Source: Arachnopeziza araneosa (Eukaryota > Ascomycota > Leotiomycetes > Helotiales > Arachnopezizaceae). From it: a stretch of 64,000 nt of DNA. Below, piece by piece: positions 31,757 to 45,097 of the stretch; the first letter of the stretch is position 1; every line of letters starts with the position of its first letter. Where the stretch lies: positions 1-64,000 of the forward strand of contig QYAI01000082.1 of NCBI GenBank assembly GCA_003988855.1, read 5' to 3'. The translations under genes were made by a program, and so were the position numbers. The notes beneath the pieces were generated by a model. It was not told the origin of the DNA, ran no database searches, and saw only the letters and a program-made list of their open reading frames with translations.

Positions 31757-34700
31757 TTAGTCCTCATCGATCTCCTCAATGGGGTTGGAATTCCACTCAA
31801 TCGCCCTACTCCTCAAATTTATATTCGATTTACTAGGATTGTATCCCAGTGCCGGCCTCCCCATACCTCCACCCATACCCACCTCAATACCCTGGTCATA
31901 CATCAATCTCAAGGTCTCCTTACTACTCATCAATCTCCTCTCTTCCGAAATCCTCCTAACCTCGAGTTCATTCTCATCCCGCTTCAACCGCATTGTCAAC
32001 TCATTCTGCACCTTCATGACCTCCAATCTCGCCTTCTCCTTATCAATCTCAGCTTGATGGCGGATCTGGTCTTGGCTTTGCAGGAGTCTGAAATTGAGAT
32101 CATCTTGTTTCCGTTTCGCAGCTTGCATCTCGGCATCACGAGCTAGTTTATGGCGATCTTCGGCGATCTGCTTGTTGACTCGCTCTTCCTCGTCGTGGCG
32201 GCGTTTTTCTTCCGCTAGGCGGAGGTCCTCGGCTTGTTTTATGGCTTCTGGGGCGTTGATGTAATCTTTGGGTTGGGGACCGACGTGTTTCCAGAAACGG
32301 TCCCGGGCTTGGAAGTCTTTAAGAAGGTTGATTAAGGTTGTTGACTGTGTTTTATCTCCTCGACATAGCCCTTTTTCGACGTATTTGGTAGGCGAGAAGC
32401 TGTATAATTCATCTGTAAAGAGGTTAAAATCCTCGTTGATGTTTTTATATTGGCCGCATTCCAGGAACGCTTTTGCTGTTAAGGAGGGATTTGGGCTATC
32501 TAGAGCATGGTGTAGTAACGATCGATCTCCTGCTTGGGGAAGTCTCGAATCAATTAATGCCCCGCCATCGATGAGCGCCGTAATGGCTTTCTTCACTCGC
32601 TTCTCTTTCTGTTGTTGTGTCTCCTGTGATTGTTTGAGGTAGAAGGGACACCTAAAACAGAGTTCGAAGAGAGGGGGTCGACCTCCCAATGTTGCTAGGG
32701 GGAAATTAGGGTCATGACCCCTACTTAGGAGTGCGGAGATGGCTTCAGCGTTGACCGTTTGGGCTGCATAGTGCAGACTTCCGTCGTTGGGGCTTGCATC
32801 AGCATCTAGGAGTAGCAGCATGATTTGAAGATCACCAAGCATTGTTGCGAGATTGAGTGGTGTCTGATCATGGGCGTTGGGGCGATCAACGTCGATTCCT
32901 TTACTGATGAGGCTTTGGATTATACTGTATCGTCTGTTTTCGATGGCTAGGTGAAGCAGGGACTCAGGGTGGCCGTAGAGATTAGCTAAGATTCGGAATC
33001 AGTTTGAGGCCCATAGTCAACTTATGAAGAGATACTCTGGATAAAATGATACCAGACTAGAAAATTCCAAATTTCACTTACCACCACTATTTATCAAAAG
33101 CTCAATTATTTCGTCGTCAATTTCTCCATTTTTTCTGGTGAGCGCCCAGTACAAAATAGTAAGATCGCCATTCGAAGAAGCCGTCTTCTTATCGACATCG
33201 AATCCAGCAATTAGGACATACCGTAGGATCTTCAGACTGCCGGGATGTTTCTTGAGGCAAAGGAACACCATGGGTTCTGGGATTTCAGGATGTTCAAAAT
33301 GGGGATCTAGTTCCGCACTGGGACAGCTCATGAACATTTCCACCACTGCAGTGGTTGTAGGCTCATCGGCTTTGGATGTGAAGATGTATGGAAAGGCCAT
33401 AGACAGAGATTCAGATGTCGGATGTTTCACAAACATTTTGCTAATCAGATCAATATCGCCTCCTTCAGTAGCAATCTGAAGAGCTTCTCCTTCATTGTAA
33501 TTAATATCCAATGGATATCTGAGGAGTGTAACAGCGAAATCTCTAGCGGGAAGTCTGCTGTCTTTCACGGCTTTGGTCAAAGCTTCGTTGAGGGAAGGCC
33601 CTTGCGCTCCGTTCTCTAAGAGAATCTTCAAAATTGAGAAGCAAGAGTTGTTGGCCCAGAATGGTCCGATTTTCATGACATTTTCAAATACCGTCGAGGC
33701 GGCGTATCCTTCAGTCGCATGCTCAAACAAGAGGTTCAATAGATCTCCGTTGCAAGTTCTCGCAGCTGTAATCAGCGGGCGGTGATGATTGAAGTGAACC
33801 CCAGCTCCATTTTTCAAAAGAGTCTTGATTGTGGCCAAGTCAGGACGTGGATCTTGTATTAACTGATCTAAAGCCATATCCATTTGACTAGGATCTGGCT
33901 GTCCAACTGCAAGAATATCGGCAATCGCAGAGCATCGAAGTCTCGGGTCCAACTTTTGTGCCGAATTGAAGATCCTAGTAAGAGTGGTAACTGAAGGTGT
34001 GGTCGGGCCATGTAACAGAATTTGAAGTACCTCCATATTACCGGACCGTATACAGCAGTCCAAGACTTCACCGTCCTGATAATCAACTGATGCTCCATGT
34101 GCGAGAAAGAGTTTGCAAAGAGGAAGACACTCAGGGCCTCGCTTCAAGGCGTTTAATAAGGCCAAATCCAGAGTAGGGCCAGTCAATCCAGCACTGAGTA
34201 TTAGCCGAAGGAGGTCAATTCTCTTTGCAGACTGGGGCACGGAAAGTGCGGCTTGAAATCCAGCAGCCAAACTGGCGTTGCTGGGTTGTTGATATTGACC
34301 ACCAACGAGTAGACTTAGCACACTGAGATTCTGAGATGAAGCTGCTGCGATGACAGCAGCCCCGCTTTCAAAATCAGGAGACGCTCCCTTTTCCATGAAC
34401 ACTTTGCAAAGTTCTTCCTTCTGCCCCTTCACTGCTACTAGCAATGCTCTAGAGCAGGAATCGCCACCCGGATTGGCATCAAGTAGTATGCGGCAGAACT
34501 TAAGTTGATCTCTTGGGCCTCGAAGTCTCAAAGCAGCAGCAAAAGCATTGTCGAATGTTCTTTCATTTGGCCGCTTCTCAAGCATCAATTGTAGATGTTC
34601 TGCTAATCGATTGGTAACTGCAAGAGCCATCACATGACCCTCATGCCAATCAATTGAAGCAGTTCCAAGGATGAGTTGAAGAAACTCAATGTGCTGAACT

Positions 34701-35740
34701 TCCGTTGTGATTGCGACAGTGAGTGCGCTATTTACGTCTTCTCCAGCCGCACCTGCGGCTAGCAATTTCTCGCAGGCTGTGAATCGATCTTCTGATGTTG
34801 CTAAGCTTAATGCTGAGGAGAATGCTCTGTTTAGTGATGATGGATATGGAGAACGATGGAGCAGCATATCCAAGCTGCTCATATCGAAGATTTTCGTAGC
34901 GAGAAGGATTGCTTCCCCACCATTGTGATTAACATTTGCGCCTTTCTCAAGGAGCATGCGAATGAGCGTGTGTCTCGTATTGACATCCCGGAAGCCGACA
35001 GCAGTCGGCAGTGCCTCTGATAATGTATTCTCTGCAGGCCGTCCTTCCAACATCATACTAAGAAGCCTTAAGTCTCCACAATTAACAGCAACACCGATGG
35101 TGCTGTTACTGTTCGCGCCATTCGCTATAAGTATCTCGATCAAACGATCCTTTCGAAGGGTGTTTTGATTACCGGTTGGCGATGATGGTGTGCCATAAGC
35201 TCCTGGGCCATGAACGTTCGATCCCCGATTGTTTAGTGCAAGATTCAGCGAACTGTCTAGACCAACCTGATCCGAGTAAGGTGCTAGCACTTGAACAAAC
35301 TCAACATTGTTATTTCGTGTCGCCGTTTCAATAAGTCCAGCTCGCTCTTTGTTACTCTTGCCCATATTCTTCATCAGTCCCTTTGGCGGGAGGAGGTTTA
35401 TATTTCCTCCTTGTTCGATGAGCATGTCCCGTAGGACCTCTGCAACGCCTGGACTGGCCCTCTCCTGCTCGTTGACCACTGCATCGAGAGCTCGAAATAT
35501 TCCTTTTCGGTCAGGCTTTTTGCTTGTTATCCTGGACTTGAGTCCTCTCGGGAGTTTGGAGCCGTCGATCTTGGCTTCCTTGTTCCGATCTAGAATCTGG
35601 CTGGCGACTAATTCATCCTGTGGACGGCGAAAACCCGCAGAAATTGGAGGCAGCGATTGCGCTGCGAGTTCTGGTATGCCATCTTGGTAGAATTGAGTAG
35701 TGCTTCCACTCCAGGAACTCTCCGCTTCATCCATTCCCAA
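31757..35740 (-). CDS. Large ankyrin-repeat protein with coiled-coil tail
   Basis: Two exons, 35740-33082 and 32985-31757, joined in phase through a 96-base GTAAGT..CTTAG intron, giving 1295 residues. From about residue 110 to 1040 there are many degenerate ankyrin-type helical pairs (LIEILIANGANSN, LIRMLLEKGANVN, LCKVFMEKGASPDFESG, TIKTLLKNGAGVHF), with canonical repeats near the exon junction (ESLLHLAIENRRYSIIQSL; TPLNLATML). The last 180 residues are a charged coiled coil (AEEKRRHDEEERVNKQIAED and following) and a short tail ending NPIEEIDED. No NACHT, kinase or membrane segment is seen, so it is probably a cytoplasmic scaffold. The frame is intact, in contrast to the HET relics on both sides. 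Confidence 0.9.
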
Positions 35741-36614
35741 GTTTCAAATGAGTATATAATTGGGTCGCAGTGTTATCAGTGGACACAGACTAGAGAAACG
35801 AGGCTCTGCGAATTGCGAATCCTTCCTTGCTCGAGAACCTGGAGTTTGTAGGTATTAAATACAATACGATGGCGGGGTAAGAGTATCAACTTTGTGCGAG
35901 AAGCAAAGCTCAACAATCAGGCTGCGAAACAAGCTTCCCGCGTTCACAGGGCCACGAAATCAAACAGTTGTGTGAATGAGATAACATAAAATCGTCATGG
36001 CAGCTTCATAAAACGGAATGTGAACAGACAGGAACTTTGTCAAGAGACGAAAGTCACTGTCTAGAGTCGCACGGGCTGAATGCGAGCCTTTCTCAAGTCT
36101 GCCTTGCAGAACGGAAATGAATGCACTTTGGGTCGGGAGCTGCAGGTCTCAGCCTCTCCAACTTCAGGATTCCAGATTGTCTTTACTTTTGCGGCTCACT
36201 TAGAAACAGCGAATGGAGGCGGGCCAAGTAGCAGAAGCGCCCGCGGAGGGTGGTTTCATTTCATACGAATGATGGTGAACAGCCACGGCGATTGCGTTGT
36301 GCTATTTATGTGGTCGACTTAGCGAATGGCTGCCCCCTTTGGCGTCGGCTGGCACACGCGGACACGCCTCTCCCAGGAAGCGTGAGACTGTGCATGACGC
36401 CTGCAGATGGTGACAAAGGTAGCCATAGATATCCAAGCACGGCCAACGTGCAGGCTGATGAGGATAATTGCGCAGCCGTTCAGGCGGAAAGCTTGGGTTG
36501 AGAAGCGGCAGGCTCGGGAGCTGAGCCCTCATCTGCTGCCACAGTGAGTACGGTAGTTAATTCTTTTGCATCAAAATGACTTCAATTCTGTAGCTTTCAC
36601 ACCGCAGACCCGAC
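35741..36614. other. Divergent intergenic region
   Basis: Holds the 5' flanks of the ankyrin gene (minus) and the next gene (plus). Short overlapping frames on both strands only. Confidence 0.5.
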
Positions 36615-37796
36615 ATGGACTCATCATCGGGTTCCAGTATCCTTGTGAAGTCTGCTGCGATTGCTGGGATCTTTGCCGACGGTCTTCTCGAGCTCCAAAG
36701 ATGGCGCAAAATCAGAGGAGCGAATAAGGCTGTGGGACGACAAGAACTCGAAGATTGTATTGTCAAATGCCGAACTGCAGTCAATACGAAATCCGCCGAG
36801 CTTTTCCATCTACATGGACTCCAGTTCGATAGGGGAGATGGTAAGCTTGTCCCATGAAGTTGGTTGTGCGAAGTTAACTCTCAAGTAGCACCGGCTCACG
36901 AAAAGCTTACCAACATCAAACTGGAACTGCAGCAAGCTCTGATCAACAAGCTGAAATCAGACAATGCGGAGAAGGGATTGTCGGCAAAGCCGCTGGATAT
37001 TTATCAGGATTGTATAAAAGCGAAAACAAAGACGATCGGTGAAATGGAAGATCTTGCTCAACGAGTTTTCCGAGCAAATCAACGCTCTCAGTACAGGATA
37101 CCAAACCCAGACGACGTTCTTCCCAAGTTTCCGGCTCCAGAGAAGAAGAAATCATACGCAAACTTGCAGAGACCGCCAGCGCAGGCCCTGCCAGTGCAAG
37201 TCCCGCCAGCACACATTCAGCCAATATATGCGTCCACCCCACCTCCCAGCGGGAATCTGATCATGACGGTCGCGGCTCCGAACGAGCCCTCGTCCTCAAG
37301 CAAGTTGCAAGGGCTCTCTCAATCGCTGATCCGAAGAATATCATCAACATCTACACTATCGTCAGTTTCCACAACAAGATCCAATACCTCTCTCCCTCCC
37401 ATGGAATCTTGCGCTCCGGTCCCCGATATCCAAGTAAGTTTCACCAAAATAGAGGACTCGAATCAAATTTTGGAGGAGGGGCAAGCACTTGTTGACGATT
37501 TGCGGATTTCTGCGGAGAGGACCCGAAAACGGGGCTACCAGGAATGGACACCACGCTCTGCGCCTCTCTATCAAGGACCCTGGACCAGTCAAATCTTCAA
37601 CGAAATCATCGCTGATCGATCTCCAACCCAAGTAAGGACAAATCCAACATCGCCTGCCAGCTCTCTTTCCTCTCTCGATCTTTCTCCTAATGTTGAACCT
37701 CTGCCTTTCCAGCCACCAGGAAAAAGATTGAGCGCGCCAGAAATCACGTTTTCAAAACCTGCACGACGATATGCGCGGGCAGTGAGCGGACCTTGA
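36615..37796 (+). CDS. Hypothetical fungal protein, helical N-terminus and Pro/Ser-rich tail
   Basis: Exons 36615-36840 and 36886-37796 join in phase (GTAAGC..CTCAAG, 45 bases), giving 378 residues. Residues 1-140 are predicted helical and charged (LVKSAAIAGIFADGLLELQR, LTNIKLELQQALINKLKSDN). The rest is Pro/Ser-rich (QVPPAHIQPIYASTPPPSG) with a short conserved-looking block near GYQEWTPRSAPLYQGPW. I recognise no family. Confidence 0.7.
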
Positions 37797-38427
37797 ACTT
37801 ATTCAAAGGATGGATAAATACAACATAAGGACGCCAGAGGTTGAGTCAGCTCAAACACTTGCGCGTTAAGATCAAGCACGCGAAGAAAGAATCCAAAATT
37901 GCAACACGATTGAAACTCAAATTTGAATGGCAATCCTAGAGAGAAGTTCACGCGTTGTAATTTCCTGCCATTGGCACTGGAACGGATGTTGACATGAGGG
38001 TTGCGCAAATCAAGGCGCTGGACAATCGAGATTAAATTAGAATAATTAAATCCTTTACAAATCGCGAATGAGGTTGCAAGCAGAGAGAATCAACATCGCT
38101 ATTCGGTTTTGCTCGTTAATGTCCACCATGAAAATACAGGCTGTCAACTGAGTGCCTAAAGTCGGTAGCGACAACAGCTCCAGGGCAGTTCGCCAAATTC
38201 CAGTTCTTCAGCTGATTTGTTTTAGCGACATTGACCCTGAAATTCCATGTTTTATCCCCTGAAACGCCTGACGAAGCTTTCCCACTGTAGCATCTAAGCG
38301 CAGAATCATGCCTGAAGCCCATTGAAAGTGTGCTGTATGCGCCTTTCGACTTTCATTTAAGCTTCAGTCACGATCGCTCATTCCAATACTCGATAAATCT
38401 TTCACTGTATCCCAAAAAAAACGCGAT
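37797..38427. other. Intergenic region
   Basis: No gene seen; short biased frames only. Confidence 0.5.
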
Positions 38428-39874
38428 ATGGGATTCCTATTTCTTTCCTTTTTATATTTTACTAGTTACCTCCTATGTCTTGCTGCATTTGTCTCACGAT
38501 TATTCTTATTGAGTTGGCACTGGCTGATGAGTCAACCAACGAACTCATCGGCGCTCGACAACGAGATTAGGAAGAAGATCGCACCAACGACATTTGATAA
38601 TCTCCTCAAGTCAAGGAAGAATTTAGATCAAGATGAAACCTCATTCGAATATACTCTCCTACCATCCAGTACACATATCAGACTCATAACACTTCTTCCT
38701 GGTGATGAGGGGTCCCCAGTCCGATGTCTTCTCTCCACATCAGATCTTTCTGAAAACCCAAGTTACGAAGCACTTTCTTATGTATGGGGCTGGGTGAAAC
38801 AGCATACGGAATTTTACTCAATGAAAGGCCATTCCCAGTAGGAGAGCTTCTTTGGCTAGTATTATACCACTTGCGACATAAAACCGATGTGCAAACACTT
38901 TGGATAGACGCCATTTCCATCAACCAGAATGACGAAGCAGAGAAAGCAATCCAAATTTTACAGATGGGAAATATTTATTCACAGGTCCTTGCGTGGCTCA
39001 GAACACATTCCAACAAGCATATATTTGAAGCAATCAATATTATGCGCATCTTACATGCCATCATCCCGGATGAAGTTAAAAGGGACTGGTCCATCATATC
39101 TCCGATCTCAGAGGAGCAGCTGATACCATGAGGGAGATATGTGACGAATTCTGCCAATCGGCGTTTGCACTCCTCCAAACACATCCACATTCTACGAACT
39201 CTACGAGGTTGATTTTTTCAGACTGTTATGTTAGAGTCACTTATGGATCATTCAAGAAGTCCTTCAAGCAAAGAAAATAACGATGTGTTATGGGAGGCAG
39301 CGTTTTCTCTGGGAGACTTATGGCGAGTTGAGTGCACTCATACACCATATGCACACAATAGTGATGATGAATCCAAATCTTGGGGTTGAGATAGATTGGG
39401 ATGAAATTCAGATGGAATTTGAAACAGGCCTACTTAATGCTAGTCTCCTTGCGCAATGCAGAATCTCTCAAGATAAGATCTAGGGACTCCTTGGGCTAAC
39501 CAAGGCGCTAAATATGCCCATCAACTACCAAAAACCATTGTTTGAACTATTTACCGATATATTACGGCATATCAAGGACCCGAGCATTCGTGGCGATGGC
39601 TCCGAGTACGATTTTCATACCGTCTTCTTCGCCGAAGCTTTGCTCGAGGGCCCATTCACACAATCATGCAAGAATGCCATGTTCTCAGATTTCTAGCTTC
39701 ACCACTAGTAAAATTATACAGATTGGAATAACATGCACCCTTGACGATACATTTGAAGTTACCAAGGCGAAAGTGGAGCACTTGTTCAGAGACCACCCTT
39801 CAGCTACTCTCGGGATTCCTTTCGAGGACCATATGGTAACCTCAGAGCAGGAATATGCTCAACGCCTAGCGTAG
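38428..39874 (+). pseudogene. Decayed HET-domain gene (relic 2)
   Basis: The frame from 38428 reads to HIRLITLLPGDEGSPVRCLL and YEALSYVWG, the first HET block. At about 38796 the reading jumps one frame to GILLNERPFPVGELLWLVLY and TLWIDAISINQNDEAEKAIQ, the second HET block, which ends at TGA 39129-39131. A spacer between YVWG and the following strand that is normally about 20 residues long is also missing. Further C-terminal coding-like pieces occur at 39283-39483 and 39514-39874, split by stops. A hydrophobic N-terminus (FLFLSFLYFTSYLLCLAAFV) precedes the domain and may be real or chance. Cell-death function is lost. Confidence 0.75.
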
Positions 39875-40783
39875 ATACATGCGGGAGTGTATCATCTACC
39901 ACACGCAAACGAGATATCTCTTATGGTAAGCAAATCGTCATCAATCTACGAGTCAAAATGCATAAGCGCAATACGACCTTAGAATGGAAGTTATTTCAAG
40001 GCTCAGATAGGACCTTATGGCGGAGATGGTGTTGTAGAAGAGAGCACAAAACAAGAGGTGACATAAAAATCAAAAGTTGAAAATGGCACAGATTCTTTGC
40101 TTAAACAACCGCCGCATCTCTTTCTCACTTTCCACTTGGGATTTGGTGTCTGTCCAGCATCCTGTCTCCCAAGTGATGTTCTGGTTCGTTTCTTAGAGTC
40201 CGACAGAGCAGCCATCCTCAGGTATCTGGAGATCCATCGCAGCAACTGCAGTATCAATTCATCGGCCGTGCATTCGAGGGCAGAAATAGCGGGGTCAACG
40301 CAAATATCAAGAGGTTAAATTCTCCAAATATTGTCTGCGTGGCACAGCATGGAGCTGTCATGTCGATGGAAGAAGTCAGAAAGGAGAGGATAAATACCTG
40401 TGTCGAGATGGTGATTATGGAGAAATGTTAGAGTATTTGACGTGCAGGTTTGTTTCTAGATAAGTTGGGGCTAAGCGAGAATTTAAGGGGAGTCTGGTTG
40501 GGGTTGTGGTTGTCAATAAACATCCTCATCCTTGAAACAGAGTGCCGAGCGAAGAGAACGCGGAATGAGGAAAGCTTTGAGGAATACATTCTTTGTTCTG
40601 AAATACACAAATGTCTAGGTAGACTAACCTCAGTAGCGAAGAGCAAGTCGTCCAAAACACCAAGGTTTGAAACCGAGAACTGCAAGAACAGGATTTTGCA
40701 TCGGCGTATCATTTCAGCTCATATACACCAGTAATATATACCCAACCCAACTCCCATCAACCAAGGTCCTCTCAAGCGAAATT
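39875..40783. other. Intergenic region
   Basis: Overlapping short frames on both strands (for instance 40428-40734) without domains. The end is the 3' flank of the coiled-coil gene on the minus strand. Confidence 0.45.
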
Positions 40784-41437
40784 CTAATAGTTCTCATCCC
40801 ACGGCGGATTACTCTTCCAAACCCTCTTCCCGTCCTTCAAGAGCTGTTCCTTGATCTTCTCAGCGAGGATCCACTCCTCCGGAGTCCAGATCTTCTCATC
40901 CGCATTATCAGTCGCGATCCACGTCTCCACCATCGCCCTGATCTCTTCGAGGACCGAATCAGCTCGAACCATCATATCCATCACGTACGGTCGGTCGGGT
41001 CCTCTCACATCCCTGAGACTCCAGATCTCCATATCAAGCTGGTAGCGGGTGCGGATGAGGTTCCGCAGGCCACGGAGGGATTCGGGTGTCGTCCGACTCA
41101 ATCGCTCGCGTTGACGAGCGCGTCGTTCTTCTTTATCACGAAGCTCTTTTTCTTCGGCGAGGCGGCTCTGTCGTTTGGCTTCGGCTTGTTCCTGTTCATT
41201 TCGTAGACGCTCTTTGCGCTCGATCTCCCAGAGGTATTCTCGACGTTGATGTTCTTCCTGTTGGGCTTTGAGTTGTTGTTGGCGTTGTTGTTCTAGTTGT
41301 TGCTCGCGGCGTTCGTAGTCTTCTTGTTGTTTTCGGAGCTGCTCTTGCAGTTGAATCTCAACCCATCGTCGACGCTGCTCTTCTTGTTGTTTCTCGAGCT
41401 CTGCAGCTAGCTTTTTCTTCTTGTTGAAGATATTCAT
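40784..41437 (-). CDS. Short coiled-coil protein
   Basis: Single exon, 217 residues. Residues 5-115 are one long charged coiled coil rich in Glu, Gln and Arg (LEKQQEEQRRRWVEIQLQEQ). Residues 120-217 look globular and helical (LIRTRYQLDMEIWSLRDVRG, WTPEEWILAEKIKEQLL). The ATG is at the beginning of a basic stretch MNIFNKKKKL. Similar in style to the tail of the ankyrin protein 5 kb away, but I cannot show homology. Function unknown. Confidence 0.8.
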   Translation of the reverse strand: MNIFNKKKKLAAELEKQQEEQRRRWVEIQLQEQLRKQQEDYERREQQLEQQRQQQLKAQQEEHQRREYLWEIERKERLRNEQEQAEAKRQSRLAEEKELRDKEERRARQRERLSRTTPESLRGLRNLIRTRYQLDMEIWSLRDVRGPDRPYVMDMMVRADSVLEEIRAMVETWIATDNADEKIWTPEEWILAEKIKEQLLKDGKRVWKSNPPWDENY

Positions 41438-42295
41438 AATGGTTTGCGGTCTTGGATACTATAGAGTGTCTTTGGCAATGCAATCAACACATCCTACATT
41501 CGCTGCTCACCGATACCGATAGGAAGAAGAGCTACGAGCCCAGTAGCAATCGCCTCATCTCACCTCTCCTCCCTGCATCGCCCGAGCCTTCTCCTCCCTC
41601 TGTCTTCCCCTCTCCCACCAAATCAGCCCATTCATGCCACGTATCCATCCTTTGCAGTAGGCGATGCAGCCATGGCTTTCCTTCCTTCACTTTCCATCAT
41701 CGCCACATCTCCCAAAGCTCGCGCCTTGTGCAACCATTACACTAGCTACTTGGCATCCCAATCTGCTCACCACCAACTCACTATCTGATTAGCCAGCACT
41801 TCCATCTACCCCTCAGCTGAGCCTCAGTTTTGTGACGCAGCTGCATAACTGGCGCCAGTCCATTGACTCAGGATGAAGCGCGATGCCCAACCCGTCCTCT
41901 TCCAGAGATACTGCATATGCACGAATGTCGAATCCACCTCATTGCACTTGGACCACCGTAACACCGACCACTAAGAACCTACAGTCAAGGGTGGCCATGG
42001 CGAGCGGGGAAGGGTGGCTGAGCTCCTTCAAGCCTTCTTTGCTTCCCTGAAGTGGGGGTGAAGTAATCGAATTCTGGGCTGATTGATGGGCTGTCTGCCA
42101 GTCAAAAAAGCAATTATAACAGAGCCTCATATCCATTTTCGGAGACGGGGTGGACGGGGTGGTAAGCCTCGAGAATGCGAACCACAAATTCCTAATCGAA
42201 CCCTCCTCACAATCGCTGAGATAACACCACAACGCGACACCTACTTATAATTTCTAAAGCACTTCAAACTCGCATATATCTACAACAATGACGGC
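41438..42295. other. Intergenic region
   Basis: 5' flank of the coiled-coil gene and 3' flank of the HSP70-like gene, both minus. CT-rich around 41560-41740. No gene seen. Confidence 0.5.
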
Positions 42296-45097
42296 TTATA
42301 AATTTCTGTCCAGCAAAGACGATAGGGCCCCAGCATTCATCGCCTCCACATCCTGAACTTTCGCAGTACAAATCAGCCTCTCCTTCCAGCGTATCTCAAC
42401 ATCGAGAGACGTCCCTGACATAATGATCCTGCAAATGAGATATGCTACGTAATACGGTTGCTGAGTTTTCGGGTTCAAGACACGATCGAATTGATTAATT
42501 GGGATATTTGAGAGGTCGCACTTCAGCACAGCAACTTCGTTCAATTCTAATCGCTCGTTCAGTATATGGAGTTTGTAGTTCAAGATGAGATGAAGATTAC
42601 GTACCACTTGCTCCCGTTTCAAAACGATCCGGCATATCGTCGTCGTTATCTGGGTACTCGTATATCGGTAATTTGAACTTTCGATCACTTGTTTCCTGGA
42701 AGGGAAATTGTATCTCCTTATCCGATTTTACATTCTCATCTGAGAGGATTAGGTCTCCTCTGCGGATAAGCCAGGACAATTGCTTGTGTGCGACCATATT
42801 GGCTGTCAGCTCGTCTTCAAATCTGTCTGCGGAATTGTATTTGTGAACTGCGTGAGTCTCGTTGAGTGCAACTCCGTAGCTTTTAGAACATGCTGTCATG
42901 GTGGTCAAAGTCTGATGTTGGCCTTTCTCGATGCCGTTGATAACAGCGCCTCGTACCACAGCAGTCCAACTAGACAAGATCTGAGTTTTCCTCAACTACA
43001 TGCATAAATGAAGGAACTCACGCTTTGGTTTTTTCCGGCCGCCGCATGGTGATTTTTCTGAGTTGCAAGGATCGATCAAGTTGTTCTTGTAAATATGGTG
43101 ATTCACCAAAGCCTCCAACTAGAAACACGTTCTGCAATAAAAATTTGTGAGCTAGTGAAGGCATTATTCGCAAAGACACCCACCTTGACCCGGTTTTTCA
43201 ATCTCTTCTCTACTTGCTGAAGTTGGCCCTGAATTAGTTGAACAATTCGATCGATGCATGGGTCAAATATTTTTTTCATATCAGTACTGTTACCCATCAA
43301 TTTAGCCCTCATCCTCGGAAGTGTTCATTCTTGGAACTTACTGAGAAATAGTCAAGTCGCCTCGAACTACTTTATTAGGAAAATTGGCTTTGCCTAAAGA
43401 ATTGGGCAGCGTCAAATGAACCTCCTGAACTCTCTTGCCAGAAAATAGGCGTTTCTCATCATCAAATTTCTTGATCAACTTTCTCATATCTTTCTTTTCC
43501 ATGCCGCCCAAGCGCTGCCCGGAACTGTGTGGATCAAGGAGACGGTAATATTGGTGGCCAATGATCTTGTGAAGGAACTTTTTGAAATTTGCATCAATGT
43601 ACGAAGATCCGCATTTTGCACCTACAAGAAAATCATCAATACGGTTCATCATCTTACAATTGGATCACGTACTTGTAGCGATTGTGACTTCCTCCAGTTC
43701 TAAAGCCGGCTCCAGCTGAATGACCTTGTACGAGACACAATCCTGGAAGAGACGTCAGATAAACAAATACTGAATTGAATCGCCGAAGGGTGTGACTTAC
43801 GACCGTACCACCACCAGCATCGCACAGAATGAAACACTCTCCTTGCTACTGCAAGTTAGTAAACGGGTCCAATTTCGGACCAGGAATAAGAAAGCCGGTA
43901 AAATTTCACAAAGGCATACCTTGAGAAATTCAATTTTCTTATCTTCCTTCAGGTGACGGGAAGTGTAAACGGCAGCCGCTTCCGGTTCAGTTATCAATAT
44001 CATGTCAATCAAATTCGGGAACGCTTGTTGATTGAATCCTGCCTTCGTTATTGCTCTGAAGGTGGAATTCTTAGCTCGATATGACCAATTCTGTACAGCT
44101 TTAGCAAATCGGTGCCCAAAAAAAACGTAGTTTTGAAGAAAAAGGAATCACATACCACAGGGACAGTGACAACAATATCAACTGCAATAGTTGACACGAT
44201 AGAGCCGTATTCTTTTAATAGGCGCTCATAAGTAACCTGAAAAACTTTTTTCAGGTAGTCGGTAACAATCTCCCTGAATATAAATTAGTCTTGCTTCACT
44301 CCCAATGTAAAAATTGAGAAAACAGGTGACTGGGAATTTAATGTAGATATACTTGATAACGTGCTTTCAAAACCCGAAGTTCTCTTCGCGGCCTACTCAA
44401 GGCAAAACAGAAAATAGTGCTTACTCTGGATCTTTCCAAGAATAGTCAGGGGAATTGCCTGATTTCTTGACGTGGCTGAAATCTAGATTGGATGCCCCTT
44501 CTAAAATTTGGAGAATAAGTTCAAGCTCATCAAGCTTATCATCTTGAACGTCTAATTCCATCTTCGTGTTGATCATCGTGACCGCATCTTCACTAATACT
44601 GGCGCCCCACTGTTGGTCTGACGGAGAAGTGGCAGGTGAATATGTATAAACACTTGGAATCTTGCTGCTCTGCTTCATATGTTTCCCCCAATCATCAATG
44701 ACCACGATCTCGTCGAGACTCGTCGTCTCTGAGTTTGGTGTAGCAAAAGCGACACCTGTTGGGAGCCAAGTCAGCGTCATTAGTCATTAAGAGCGATGAA
44801 CTTGCCAGTAAAAGTGGTTCCATAGTCAATAGCGATGATTAGCCGATCTGATTCGACGTTGTGCCTTGTGGTCTGGTGGGAAGCCCTGGGAGATTCTACT
44901 ACAGATTCTTCTTCATCACCTTCCAAAAGGTTGTCGTTCAGATAATCATGCTCTTCTGAGTAGCTGGTGACAGGACTGCCTTGTAGGCCCACGGGCTTCG
45001 CTTTGACAGATGGTCTTCTGTAGTGTTTGGTGCTCGATGCACTCGAGGTAGTTGATGAATGCCTAGACGCCATCCACGAGGATGGTGGTGAATCCAT
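42296..45097 (-). CDS. HSP70-like ATPase of the HSPA12 type, about ten exons
   Basis: The N-terminal 80 residues are Ser-rich. The actin-fold ATPase follows: phosphate-1 loop LIIAIDYGTTFTG, EPEAAAVYTSRH, phosphate-2 CDAGGGTVD, SSYIDANFKKF, and adenosine motif NVFLVGGFGESPYLQEQL. The C-terminal part carries WTAVVRGAV and ends in a beta-rich region (EVAVLKCDLSNIP). Joined exons include 45097-44806, 44755-44425, 44273-44156, then about 44083-43921, and others to 42296. Intron 1 (44805-44756) has a GC donor (GGCAAGT) with a normal ACAG acceptor, and it closes the frame exactly in the P-loop. This family lacks the usual HSP70 substrate-binding domain and is often found near fungal incompatibility genes; client unknown. 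An in-frame ATG at 45154 is an alternative start. Confidence 0.82.

Noticed and set aside
40667..41206. 179-codon plus-strand frame
   Set aside because: It is antisense to the coiled-coil gene, whose composition is clearly protein-like.
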